A stretch of DNA of 64,000 nucleotides from Kutzneria kofuensis (GTDB taxonomy: Bacteria; Actinomycetota; Actinomycetes; Mycobacteriales; Pseudonocardiaceae): assembly GCF_014203355.1 (NCBI RefSeq), contig NZ_JACHIR010000001.1, forward strand, positions 8,062,038-8,126,037. The letters run 5' to 3'. Below the pieces are notes generated by a model. It saw only the letters and a list, made by a program, of their open reading frames with translations, ran no database searches and was not told where the DNA came from. The position numbers and the translations under genes were made by a program. Shown piece after piece: positions 25,208-36,169 of the stretch; within the stretch, counting starts at the first letter, position 1; every line of letters begins with the position of its first letter.

Positions 25208-25911
25208 GCCAGCACCTCCTTCGACAGCAGCAGGGCCCGTTCGCTTTCGGCGCGGAACGTCCAGGACGCGTCGTCCGGCCCCGGCGGATCGACGGCCCGT
25301 ACTTCCGCCCGCACGGGCTGCGGCGCCCAGCGCGGGTCCAGCGGATGCGGCGCGGTCGACAGCACCACCAGCACGTCGATCTCGGCGCGCAGCGCCACCC
25401 AGTCGCCGGTGGTCGCGTGGTCCGGTTGGAACGTAAGGGTTCCTGCCGCGTCGTCGGCCGTGGCCGCCTTGGCGAAGAAGTTCACGCACCCATGCAGGTC
25501 CGCGGTGTCCCGCCCGTGCTTGCGCAGTTCGGCGAGCAGCCCCGCGCGGGCCGATCGGCGCCACGCGTTGCCGTCCCGCTGGTAGCTGGACGGGCCGAAC
25601 CGGGCCACGTGCGTGTCCGTGGAGTGACCGCACAGCGCGTCGTGCCAGGGGAGTGACGATCCGGTGACCGAGCACAGCGCGAGGCCGCGGTCGGACATCA
25701 GCACCATCGGCGGTCGGATGGTGGCCGCCATCTGCGCCTTCAACGTGTCGGGAATGTTCAGGCGGTCGACCGGGTGCTGCGCGGTGAACAGCAGCGTCGA
25801 GCAGTTGGCGCCCGGACCGAGCGCGGTGAGCCGTAGTTCCCGGCCCCTGCGCACCAGCACCGACCACGCGGCGCCGGCCGGGATCTCGTGGGAGACGAGG
25901 ACGTCGCTCAT
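25204..25911 (-). CDS. DUF1989 urea-carboxylase-associated protein 2 (carboxyguanidine deiminase subunit)
   Basis: 235 residues; ATG overlaps the permease stop (ATGA). HEIPAGAAWSVLVRRGRELR, NCSTLLFTAQHPVDRLNIPD and HGCVNFFAKAATADD are signature regions of the second urea-carboxylase-associated protein. It pairs with the 24569 product; together they are expected to deiminate carboxyguanidine. The Cys in LHGCVNFF and the His/Asp in LCGHSTDTHV look like conserved site residues. Gene order permease, UCAP2, UCAP1, carboxylase part, hydrolase is typical of guanidine operons. Confidence 0.87.
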   Translation of the reverse strand: MSDVLVSHEIPAGAAWSVLVRRGRELRLTALGPGANCSTLLFTAQHPVDRLNIPDTLKAQMAATIRPPMVLMSDRGLALCSVTGSSLPWHDALCGHSTDTHVARFGPSSYQRDGNAWRRSARAGLLAELRKHGRDTADLHGCVNFFAKAATADDAAGTLTFQPDHATTGDWVALRAEIDVLVVLSTAPHPLDPRWAPQPVRAEVRAVDPPGPDDASWTFRAESERALLLSKEVLA

Positions 25912-27434
25912 TCGGCACCGTCCAAGGCCAGCATGACGATGGCGGGCCGGCGGGTGCGCGCCGTGTACGCGAGCGCTCCGACCGCGAGCGCGCCGACCAG
26001 GAACAGCGGCGCGAACCACTGGAGGTAGATGTGTCCGCCGGCCGGGTCGAACACCTCGGCGCGCGGCCAGCCGAGGTTGACCGCCATCAGGGTGCCCCAC
26101 GCCACCGCGAGCAGGTTGACCACGACACCCCACCGGCCCAGGCTGAACTCGCCGGCTCGGGTGGGCAGGCCACCGCGCAGTCGCCGGACCAGCATCGGCA
26201 GCGTCACCATGAGATACGCCAGGTACAGCAACATGATGCAGACGCTGGCGACGGTGGTGAACAGCGCCGGGTTGCCGACGTTCACCAGCAGCAGCGCCGC
26301 CGCGAGCACCCCCACGAGAACCGAGGCGCGGACCGGCGTTCCGGTGCGCCGGTTGACGGCCGCCAGCCCGGAGGAGAACGGCAGCACGCCGTCCCGTGAC
26401 ATGGAGAACACCATTCGCGTGGCGGCGGTCTGGATGGCCAGGGTGCACACGGCCACCGCGATCGCGACGTCCACCAGGAACACCCGCCCCAGCGTGTCGC
26501 CGAGCCTGCTGGTCAGCACGAACGGCAGGCCGCGGGCCGGGTCGCCCAGGCTGCCGTCGGTCACACTGCCCGCGGCCATCAGCGTGGCCAGCAGCATCAA
26601 CGCGCCGCCGAGACCGGACACCAGCACGGCCCGGACGATGGTGCGTGGTGTGGTGCGGCGCGGATCGCGGGTCTCCTCGGACAGTTCGCCCGCGCTGTCG
26701 AACCCGACCAGCACGTACGCGGCCATCAGGCCCGACACCGCGAACGACCACAGGTAGCCGTGCCCAGCGGTGCCCTGCGTCTGCAGCACCACGCCGGGCC
26801 CACGCTCGGCGTGGGCGAACAGTGCGACGCACAGCAGTGCCACGCCGACCAGTTCGCACGTGACGCCGACGCTGTTGAGCACGGACATCAGGCGCACGCC
26901 GGTCGCCGTCACTGCCGTCGTGACGGCCAGCAGGATCACGCCGAGCACGACGGCGTTGGCGGCGCCGGTCGGGCTGGTCAGTGAACTGTCACCGGGCACG
27001 AGTTGGAACCCGCCCCAGACCGGCGGCAGCACGACCTGCAGCGCGATCGCGGCGCCGGCCAGGGTCACCACCTGGGCGACCATCATCAGCCAGCCGGCGG
27101 TCCAGCCCCAGATCCGGCCGCCCAGCCTCGTGGCCCACTGGTAGATCGCGCCGGAGATCGGGTACCGCGCGGCCAGCTCGGCGAAGCACAGCGCGACCAG
27201 CAACTGCCCGACCAGCACGATCGGCCACGTCCAGAAGAACGCCGGGCCGCCGAATCCGAACCCGAAGAAGAACAGCTGGAACACCGTGGTGAGGATGGAG
27301 ACGAACGAGAAGCCGGCGGCGAACGAGCCGTAACCGCCGATCTTGCGGCGCAGCTGTTGGCCGTAGCCGAAGGTGGACAGATCCCCCGCGTCCGCGGCGG
27401 AGTCGGACTCCGCCTCGATGGATGTCACGCTCAC
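25908..27434 (-). CDS. APC-superfamily permease (guanidine/amino-acid type)
   Basis: 508 residues, GTG start with CGGAGG 5-6 nt upstream. About 12 hydrophobic segments are visible from residue 40 (e.g. ILTTVFQLFFFGFGFGG, LVGQLLVALCFAELAARYP). The motif PISGAIYQWATRLGG in the first third is typical of amino-acid/choline permeases. As first gene behind a guanidine-I riboswitch, it most likely imports guanidine or a guanidino/urea compound across the cytoplasmic membrane. The operon continues to 20926 with overlapping genes. Confidence 0.9.
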   Translation of the reverse strand: MSVTSIEAESDSAADAGDLSTFGYGQQLRRKIGGYGSFAAGFSFVSILTTVFQLFFFGFGFGGPAFFWTWPIVLVGQLLVALCFAELAARYPISGAIYQWATRLGGRIWGWTAGWLMMVAQVVTLAGAAIALQVVLPPVWGGFQLVPGDSSLTSPTGAANAVVLGVILLAVTTAVTATGVRLMSVLNSVGVTCELVGVALLCVALFAHAERGPGVVLQTQGTAGHGYLWSFAVSGLMAAYVLVGFDSAGELSEETRDPRRTTPRTIVRAVLVSGLGGALMLLATLMAAGSVTDGSLGDPARGLPFVLTSRLGDTLGRVFLVDVAIAVAVCTLAIQTAATRMVFSMSRDGVLPFSSGLAAVNRRTGTPVRASVLVGVLAAALLLVNVGNPALFTTVASVCIMLLYLAYLMVTLPMLVRRLRGGLPTRAGEFSLGRWGVVVNLLAVAWGTLMAVNLGWPRAEVFDPAGGHIYLQWFAPLFLVGALAVGALAYTARTRRPAIVMLALDGAE

Positions 27435-27455
27435 GACAGCCTCCGGATCTGCGAG

Positions 27456-27479
27456 CCCGGACCACGCGCGCAGTCCGGG
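27456..27479 (-). terminator. Expression-platform hairpin of the riboswitch
   Basis: CCCGGAC and GTCCGGG form a 7-bp inverted repeat around a 10-nt loop, between the aptamer and the permease start. In guanidine-I riboswitches ligand binding prevents a downstream terminator, so this stem is the likely off-state. There is no U-tract, so a different mechanism is possible. Confidence 0.55.
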
Positions 27480-27486
27480 GCCGTTG

Positions 27487-27590
27487 GCCTCCCGGGCTTT
27501 TCTCCCGCCGTGGAACGGTCCCGTTTCCGGTGTGGACCGCCTGCGTCTCTCGGACCAGACCCGCGTCGCCGCGGCGGAACCCTAGACGCG
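27487..27590 (-). promoter_or_regulatory. Guanidine-I (ykkC) riboswitch aptamer
   Basis: On the minus strand the conserved blocks of the guanidine-I class occur in order: CTAGGGTTCCG at 27585-27575, GGTCTGGTCCGAGAG around 27565-27550, an ACGGGACCG segment near 27525, and CGGGAGAAAAGCCCGGGAG at 27507-27489. Recognition rests on memory of the consensus, but the match is extensive. It sits directly before a permease/DUF1989/allophanate hydrolase operon, the textbook setting. Confidence 0.9.
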
Positions 27591-28002
27591 CCCCGCGCCG
27601 CCGCGGGTCGTGAACAGTGCACCGGCGGGCCGTGTCGTCGCCGGGTCGGCCGTGTGAACCCCGCGTATCGGGACCGACCCGTGCGCGGCCAACGGCGTCA
27701 CATCGTGTTCACACATGGCGGTCTTCGTGTGTGCGCGCACGACGGCGTCCGGGACCCCGGCAGCACCGACAACCTCGCCGAGCACAGCGTGCTCGGCGCG
27801 ATCGCCGGTGACCGTGCGGCGTGGTCACGATGCCGCAACGGCAGAGCACCGGTGCGCTCAACGGCCACTTCACCGTCAGGTGCGGCGTTCGCCACGTTTC
27901 GCGCACTCGTAGGTGACGGACGACCTGATTTCCTTTCGGTGCGCGGCCGCGAATGCGGAAGTTTGCTCGGGCCGTAGGCGAAGAGTGCCCAAGGGAGCGA
28001 CA
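27591..28002. other. Divergent intergenic region between the guanidine and polyketide operons
   Basis: About 410 bp with no supported gene. It must carry the outward promoters for both the riboswitch transcript (minus) and the PKS operon (plus). GTGTGAAC (near 27652) and GTTCACAC (near 27709) form a loose inverted pair that could be a regulator site. I cannot mark -10/-35 boxes with confidence. Confidence 0.5.
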
Positions 28003-29867
<1,865 letters not shown>

Positions 29868-29871
<4 letters not shown>

Positions 29872-31148
29872 GCGGCCGCGGCCGCTCGTCGGTGATCACC
29901 GGCCTTGGCGTGGTGGCGCCGGGGGGCAACGGGCGCAAGGAGTTCTGGCAGCTGATCACCAGCGGTCGGACCGCGACCAGGCGGATCTCGTTCTTCGACC
30001 CGGACCCGTTCCGCTCGCAGATCGCCGCGGAGTGCGACTTCGACCCGCTCGAGGCCGGGCTCACCCCGCAGGAGATCAGCCGCACCGACCGCTTCACGCA
30101 GTTCGCACTGGTCGCCGCGAGCGAAGCGGTCGCGGACAGCGGGCTGGAGCTCGCGAAGGGCGCGGTCGACCACAACCGGCTGGCCGTGGCCATGGGCAGC
30201 GCGGTCGGCGCCACCACTCGGCTCGAGGACGAGTACGTGGTCCTCTCCGACGGCGGTCGCAACTGGCTGGTGGATCCGCGCTACGGCAGCAGGTTCCTGT
30301 ACGAGGCACTGGTGCCGAGCAGCATGGCGACCGAGATCGCCGTCCGGTTCGGCGCCAACGGCCCGGCCGCGGTGATCTCCACCGGATGCACTTCCGGCAT
30401 CGACGCCGTGGGCTACGCCCACCAACTGGTCGAGGACGGTGACGCCGACGTGGTGATCGCGGGCGCGACCGAGGCCCCGATCTCGCCGATCACCATGGCC
30501 TGCTTCGACGCGATCAGGGCGACCTCGGCCCGCAACAACGACCCGGAACACGCCTCGCGCCCGTTCGACGCCACCCGGGACGGGTTCGTGATGGGCGAGG
30601 GCGCCGCGGTGCTCATCGTCGAGGAGGCCGAGCACGCCCGGCGGCGGGACGCGCACCAGTACTGCTCGATCGTCGGGTACGCCAACCGCTGCAACGCCTT
30701 CCACATGACGGGGTTGCGGCCCGACGGCGTCGAGATGGCCGCGGCGATCGGCGACGCGTTGCGCCAGGCGAGAATTCGCGCCGAGGAGGTCGGCTACGTC
30801 AACGCCCACGGATCCGGCACCAGGCAGAACGACGTCCACGAGACCGCCGCGTTCAAGCGCAGCCTCGGCGAGCACGCCTACCGGGTGCCGGTGAGCTCGA
30901 TCAAGTCCATGGTCGGGCACTCGCTCGGCGCGATCGGCTCGATCGAGCTGGCCGCGTGCGCGCTCGCGATCGAGAACGGGGTGGTCCCGCCCACCGCCAA
31001 CTACGAGCATCCGGATCCGTTGTGCGACCTGGACTACGTGCCCAGGACGGCACGGGACCAGCCGCTGGACGTCGTGCTCTCGGTGGGCAGCGGCTTCGGT
31101 GGCTTCCAGTCGGCGATGCTGCTGACCAAGCCGGGCTGGTCCCGGTGA
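29868..31148 (+). CDS. Type II PKS ketosynthase alpha subunit
   Basis: 426 residues; GTG overlaps the cupin stop. The active-site Cys is Cys174 in [14 protein letters not shown]. The catalytic histidines lie in [12 protein letters not shown] and [11 protein letters not shown]. It forms the heterodimer with the KS-beta at 31145 that condenses malonyl units on the ACP. The sequence has a spore-pigment character ([20 protein letters not shown]). No malonyl-CoA:ACP transferase gene is present, as usual for type II clusters. Confidence 0.95.
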
Positions 31149-32386
31149 ACGCGACCGTGGTGACCGGAGTCGGTGTCGTCGCGCCGAGCGGTGTCGGGAC
31201 CGAGGCGTACTGGCGGTCCACCCTGGACGGTGAGCTGCACGTCCGGCCGATCGAGGAGTTCGACGCGGACACGTACGGCGTGTCGATCGCCGGTCAGGTC
31301 CGCGGTTTCCGCTCCGAGGACCACATCGACGACCGGCTCGCCGTGCAGACCGACCGGTGGACCTGGATGGCTCTGGCGGCGACCCAGTTCGCCCTGGACG
31401 ATGCCGGGTACGACATCGGCGGCGGGGACCGGTACCGCACCGGCGTGGCGTTCGGCAGCGGTTCCGGCGGCGTGGAGTTCGGCCAGCGGGAGATCCAGGC
31501 GCTGTGGGCGCAGGGGCGGCGCGCGGTCAGCGCCTACCAGTCCATCGCCTGGTTCTACGCGGCGAACACCGGTCAAGTGTCCATCAGGCACGGCGCCAAG
31601 GGGCCGTCCAGCGTTGTCGTCACCGACGGCGCGGGCGGACTGGACAGCGTCGGGCACGCGCGCAGGATGATCCGGCGCGGCACGCAGGCCATGATCGCCG
31701 GCGGCACCGAGGCGCCGCTGTGCCCGTACTCGCTGGCCTGCCAGGCAGCGAGCGGGCGGCTGACCACCAGTCGCGACCCGCGACACGGGTACAAGCCGTT
31801 CGACGTCGAGGCCAACGGACACGCACCCGGCGAGGGCGGCGCCGTCCTCGTCCTCGAAGACGCTGCCGAGGCCGAACGCAGAGGCGCGGCGCAGGTGTAC
31901 GCCGAGGTCGCCGGATACGCGGCCACTCACGACGCGTACCACCATCACCGGCCCGCCGAGGACAACACGCAGCTGACCAGGTGCATGCGGCTGGCCATCG
32001 AGGACGCGGGTCTTTCCCCCGATGCCGTCGACCTCGTGCTGGCCGACGGAGCGGGCAGCCGCGACCTGGACGCGCTGGAGGTGCGGGCGATCAGGGACAC
32101 CTTCGGGCCGGGGGCGAACAGCGTTCCGGTGAGCGCCCCACAGGGCTTCATCGGACGGCTCTGCGCGGGTGGCTCCGCGTTGAACCTGGTCGTCGGGGTG
32201 CTCGCCATCCGGGACGGCGTCGTTCCCGCCGTCGGCAATCTCACCAACCCGGTGCCCGACTACGGCCTCGACTTCGTTCGCGAGCCCCGTCGGATGCCCG
32301 TCGACGTCGTGCTGGTGACCGCGCGCGGCTACGGCGGATTCAACAGTTCCATCGTGCTACGCAAGCCATCCAAGGACAACTCGTGA
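31145..32386 (+). CDS. Type II PKS ketosynthase beta subunit (chain-length factor)
   Basis: 413 residues; GTG overlaps the KS-alpha stop. It aligns along its whole length with KS-alpha but lacks the Cys ([14 protein letters not shown]). Most chain-length factors have Gln at the position where Gly162 stands here (usual form EQAGGLD); that Gln is tied to decarboxylative priming. The His positions are also altered ([21 protein letters not shown]). It sets chain length and pairs with KS-alpha. The Gln-to-Gly change is the unusual feature. Confidence 0.93.
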   Translation: MNATVVTGVGVVAPSGVGTEAYWRSTLDGELHVRPIEEFDADTYGVSIAGQVRGFRSEDHIDDRLAVQTDRWTWMALAATQFALDDAGYDIGGGDRYRTGVAFGSGSGGVEFGQREIQALWAQGRRAVSAYQSIAWFYAANTGQVSIRHGAKGPSSVVVTDGAGGLDSVGHARRMIRRGTQAMIAGGTEAPLCPYSLACQAASGRLTTSRDPRHGYKPFDVEANGHAPGEGGAVLVLEDAAEAERRGAAQVYAEVAGYAATHDAYHHHRPAEDNTQLTRCMRLAIEDAGLSPDAVDLVLADGAGSRDLDALEVRAIRDTFGPGANSVPVSAPQGFIGRLCAGGSALNLVVGVLAIRDGVVPAVGNLTNPVPDYGLDFVREPRRMPVDVVLVTARGYGGFNSSIVLRKPSKDNS

Positions 32387-34611
32387 TCAGGACAATGCTT
32401 CGGATGCGGGCCCGCGCGGGGTGCGACTCCGCCGTGGAATCCGCGTGGCGGACGGCCGCCGCGCGGATCGGGCGGCTCGCCGGCAACCTCGGGCGGGACA
32501 TGCTCCGGGACGCCGGCGACCCGCGCTCGTTCGTCGTCGTCACCGAGTGGGCCGACGAGTCCGCGCGGCACGGCTACGAGAACGGGCCGATCGCCGCGAG
32601 CTTCGCCGACGCCGTTCGGACGCTGTGCGAGGCACCCGCCGGACAGACCTACCGGGTGATGCGCGACCTCGACGGCAAGGGGGCGCGGATCTGCGTGGAC
32701 GTCGCCGTCACCGTGCCGATGTCCCGGCGCGCGGAGTTCGAGCGCGGATACGCCGAGGTCGGCGCCCGGATGGCCACGGTACCCGGCCATGTGCGTGAGG
32801 AGCTGCTGCGCGAACCGGCCACCGACACCTATCACATCATCGCCGAATGGGAGAGCGAGGCGGCGTTCTACAGCTGGGTCGCCGATCCGGCACACGCCGA
32901 GCAGGCCGAGCCGATCGCGCCGTTCCTCCGCGAGTTCCAGCGCCGCGTGTTCCACCTCGGCGCCGACCGAAGGCCCGACGGCACAACGGATGTGCTCGTC
33001 GTCGGCGCGGGACCCACCGGGTTGACCACCGCCATCGAGCTGGCCCGGCGCGGCATCGCGTGCCAGGTGGTCGAGAAGCTGGCCGAACCGCCCGTGAACG
33101 CCGACAAGGCGATCGGCGTGCACTGCCGCACGATGGAGATCTGGGAGGACCAGGGCATCGCGCGGGACGCGATGGACGCCGGCATCTGGCTCACCGGCCA
33201 GGCCGTGTTCGTCAACGGCGCGCAGACCCATCACATGAGCTGGGAGCTACCCGACCTGCCGTACGGGCATCTCGGCCTGCCCCAGTACGAGACCGAACGC
33301 ATCCTGGCCGACCGGCTGGCCACGCTCGGCCTGTCGCCTCGGCGAGGAGTGGAGCTGATCTCGTTCAGCCAGGACGACGACGGCGTGCGGGCCACGCTCG
33401 CGACCAGCGACGGCGGCACGGAAACGGTGCGCGCGAAGTACCTGGTCGGATGCGACGGCGCACACAGCAAGGTCCGTGACGGGCTCGGGCTGACCTTCTC
33501 GGGCGGGCTGGGCCAGTTCCCGCAGCTGTTCATGCTCGGTGACGTCGACGTGGACTGGGACATGCCGGACGGCCACCTGCTCCGGTTCATCCACGAGACC
33601 GACGGCCGGATGGACAACATGCTGGTGTGCGTGCCGTTGCGCGGCGAGGCCCGGTACCGGATCGCGACACTGGCGCCACCCCGGTTCTTCGCGCAGACCG
33701 GCGGCACGGAGGCCCCACCGGGGTTCAGCGAGGAACTCGCCGAACCGACGCTGGAAGACATTCAGGCCGCGCTGGACCAACTCGCCCCGCCGGGCACGCG
33801 CGCGTCGAACCTGCGCTGGTCGTCGGTGTTCCGGATCAGGCACGGGATCGTGAACCGGTACCGCGACCGGCGGGTGTTCGTGGCCGGCGACGCGGCGCAT
33901 CTGCACCCGCCCGCGGGCGGCCAGGGCATGAACACCGGCATCCAGGACGCCTACAACCTCGCGTGGAAACTGGCACTGGCGGTGCGGGGGATCGCGGCGC
34001 CCGAACTGCTGGACAGCTACGAGACCGAGCGGCGCCCGCAGGGCGAGGAGATCGTCGGGCGGGCCGTGCGGATGGCATTCACCGACGAGCTGGACCGTGA
34101 CGACCTGAAGCGTCAGTTCCTGCAAGAGATGTCGATGCTGGTCAGCTACTCGGCCAGCACGCTCGTCGGCGAGTCCGTGTCCATCCTCGACGGTCCCCGG
34201 CCCGGCGAGCGTGCTCCCGACGTCGGCGGTCTGCGCCGGCGAGGCGTCGGCCACGCCCTTCGGCTGCACGACCTGACCCGTGGCACCAGGCACACGCTGC
34301 TGCTCTACGCGGACGGTTCGACCGACGCGACAACGGTGATCGCCGCGGAGAAGTTGTACGCCGAGGTCCGCGAACTCGCCGCCGACGAGGTCGACGTGTA
34401 CCTGCTGATCAGCCCGGACGCCGACCTGCCGCCGACGCTCACTCCTCCCACGCTGCGCGACGCCGGGGGCGAGTTCCGCGCGACCTACGGCGTCACCGGC
34501 GCCGCGCTCTACCTGATACGCCCGGACGGGCATGTCGGCTTCCGCAGCCGGCCGATCGACGCCGACGGGCTCAGGAACAACCTGCGACTGGTGTTCGGGG
34601 GTGCGAGGTGA
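32383..34611 (+). CDS. Fusion of two ABM-like barrels and a FAD-dependent aromatic hydroxylase
   Basis: 742 residues; GTG overlaps the KS-beta stop. Residues 1-200 hold two dimeric alpha-beta-barrel repeats of the antibiotic-biosynthesis-monooxygenase (ABM) type (RTMLRMRARAGCDSAVES; ICVDVAVTVPMSRRAEFERG). Residues ~205-742 form a PheA/TfdB-type FAD monooxygenase: DVLVVGAGPTGLTTAIELAR binds FAD, YLVGCDGAHSKVRDGLG is the DG motif, and RVFVAGDAAHLHPPAGGQG is the GD motif. In known spore-pigment clusters these are usually separate proteins. It hydroxylates the aromatic core with NAD(P)H and O2. Confidence 0.9.
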   Translation: MIRTMLRMRARAGCDSAVESAWRTAAARIGRLAGNLGRDMLRDAGDPRSFVVVTEWADESARHGYENGPIAASFADAVRTLCEAPAGQTYRVMRDLDGKGARICVDVAVTVPMSRRAEFERGYAEVGARMATVPGHVREELLREPATDTYHIIAEWESEAAFYSWVADPAHAEQAEPIAPFLREFQRRVFHLGADRRPDGTTDVLVVGAGPTGLTTAIELARRGIACQVVEKLAEPPVNADKAIGVHCRTMEIWEDQGIARDAMDAGIWLTGQAVFVNGAQTHHMSWELPDLPYGHLGLPQYETERILADRLATLGLSPRRGVELISFSQDDDGVRATLATSDGGTETVRAKYLVGCDGAHSKVRDGLGLTFSGGLGQFPQLFMLGDVDVDWDMPDGHLLRFIHETDGRMDNMLVCVPLRGEARYRIATLAPPRFFAQTGGTEAPPGFSEELAEPTLEDIQAALDQLAPPGTRASNLRWSSVFRIRHGIVNRYRDRRVFVAGDAAHLHPPAGGQGMNTGIQDAYNLAWKLALAVRGIAAPELLDSYETERRPQGEEIVGRAVRMAFTDELDRDDLKRQFLQEMSMLVSYSASTLVGESVSILDGPRPGERAPDVGGLRRRGVGHALRLHDLTRGTRHTLLLYADGSTDATTVIAAEKLYAEVRELAADEVDVYLLISPDADLPPTLTPPTLRDAGGEFRATYGVTGAALYLIRPDGHVGFRSRPIDADGLRNNLRLVFGGAR

Positions 34612-34928
34612 CCGGCGTGCGCACCGTGCTCGCGATGCGCACCAAGGAGGGCTGCGAGCAACGGTTCGAGGCGGAGTGGCTCTCGGCCGCCGCCGAGATC
34701 GGCACGGTGGACGGGTGCCTCCGCCAGGACCTGATCCGGGACGCCGACGACCCGCGCAGCTACCTGATCATCAGCGACTGGGCGGACCGCGAACGGCTGG
34801 ACGCCTTCGGGCGCAGCGAGCTTCGCGACCGGCTGCTGCGCGTGGTCAGAGAGCTTCGCGAGTCCGCGCAACGACACACCTACCACGTTCTGCACAGCAT
34901 GCGGAGCGAGTCCGAGGAGCCGCAATGA
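34608..34928 (+). CDS. ABM-family monooxygenase/cyclase-like protein
   Basis: 106 residues; GTG overlaps the hydroxylase stop. RTVLAMRTKEGCEQRFEAEW and LIRDADDPRSYLIISDW closely resemble the first ~100 residues of the fused upstream protein (RTMLRMRARAGCDSAVES; LRDAGDPRSFVVVTEW), so it arose from the same ancestor by duplication. ABM proteins act as cofactor-free oxygenases or cyclases on anthrone-like intermediates. No catalytic residues can be named with certainty. Confidence 0.85.
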   Translation: MTGVRTVLAMRTKEGCEQRFEAEWLSAAAEIGTVDGCLRQDLIRDADDPRSYLIISDWADRERLDAFGRSELRDRLLRVVRELRESAQRHTYHVLHSMRSESEEPQ

Positions 34929-36169
34929 CCGAGCATGCCGTTCCCGCGGCGGAGTTCTACACCGACGAGTTCGCCGCGGATCCGTACCCCGCCTATGCGC
35001 GGCTGCGCGAGGAGAGGCCGGTGTGTCCGGTCAGTTCGCCCCGGTTCGACTCCTACCTGATCACCAGGCTGGACGACGCCAGGGCCGCGCTGACCGACCC
35101 CCGGCTGTCCAAGGACCTCTACGGTCCCGGCGACCACTACGTCCGGATCTTCGGGCCGAATTCGGCGGCGTTGAACAAGAACATGCTCAATGCGGACCCG
35201 CCGGAGCACAGCCGGCTGCGCCGGGTGGTGTCGCAGGCGTTCGCGCCGCGCCGGGTCGAGGCGTTGCGCCCGCGTGTGGCGGAGATCGTCGACGCCCTGC
35301 TCGACAAGATCGTCCCGCACGGGCGGGCCGAGCTGATGGGCGAGTTCGCCATCCCGCTGCCGATGATGGTGATCTGCGACCTGCTCGGGGTGCCGGAAAC
35401 CGATCACGAGCCGGTCCTCGGCTGGACGCAGGTGATCAGGACCTCCGGGTCGTCCGACCGCAGCCCCGAGGCGGACCGGGCGGCCGTGCAGCAGGCCCAG
35501 CTGCGCCTGCGCGACTATCTCGCCGACCTGGTCCGGCGCAAGCGCGTGAACCCGGCCGATGACGTCATCAGCGCACTCGTCGACGCCTGCGACAACGACG
35601 AGGGGCTGTCGGAGGCCGAGGTCGTGGCGACCACGTTCCTGCTGTTGTTCGCCGGGCACCAGACCACGGCCGACTTCCTCGGCAACGCGACGGTTGCGCT
35701 GCTGACCAACCCGGATCAGCTGAAGCTGCTCCGGGCCAGGCCGGAGCTGCTGCCGGCGGCGATCGAGGAGCTGCTCCGGTTCGACGGCCCGCTGCCGGTC
35801 GCCAGCCCCAGGATCGCCACGGAGGACGTCGAGTACCGGGGGGTGCGCATCCCGCGGGGATCCGTCGTCGGCGTGGTGATCAACGCGGCCAACCACGATC
35901 CTGCGCACTTCGCCGACCCGGACCGGCTGGACCTGGAACGTGGGGGTGGCTCACATATTGGCTTCGGTCACGGCGTCCACCACTGCCTCGGGGTCTCGCT
36001 GGCCCGGATGGAGGCGCGCATCGGCATCGGCACACTGCTGGACAGGCTGCCGGAACTACGCCTGGCGGTGGCGGCCGACGAGCTTCACCGGTTGCCGGCC
36101 GCGTCTCCCTTCCGTGGCTTGCTGGAGCTTCCCGTCCGGTTCACCGCGGGCACCACGGAGCGGTCGTAG
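34925..36169 (+). CDS. Cytochrome P450
   Basis: 414 residues; ATG overlaps the ABM stop (ATGA). I-helix FAGHQTTADFLGN, ExxR in IEELLRFDG and the heme-binding FGHGVHHCLGVSLARME with the axial Cys are all present. Bacterial class I length and layout; it needs a ferredoxin and reductase from elsewhere, as none is encoded nearby. As last gene of the PKS operon it is expected to oxidise (hydroxylate or couple) the polyketide. A P450 is an addition to the usual spore-pigment gene set. Its last 85 nt overlap the convergent SARP gene. Confidence 0.95.
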   Translation: MTEHAVPAAEFYTDEFAADPYPAYARLREERPVCPVSSPRFDSYLITRLDDARAALTDPRLSKDLYGPGDHYVRIFGPNSAALNKNMLNADPPEHSRLRRVVSQAFAPRRVEALRPRVAEIVDALLDKIVPHGRAELMGEFAIPLPMMVICDLLGVPETDHEPVLGWTQVIRTSGSSDRSPEADRAAVQQAQLRLRDYLADLVRRKRVNPADDVISALVDACDNDEGLSEAEVVATTFLLLFAGHQTTADFLGNATVALLTNPDQLKLLRARPELLPAAIEELLRFDGPLPVASPRIATEDVEYRGVRIPRGSVVGVVINAANHDPAHFADPDRLDLERGGGSHIGFGHGVHHCLGVSLARMEARIGIGTLLDRLPELRLAVAADELHRLPAASPFRGLLELPVRFTAGTTERS

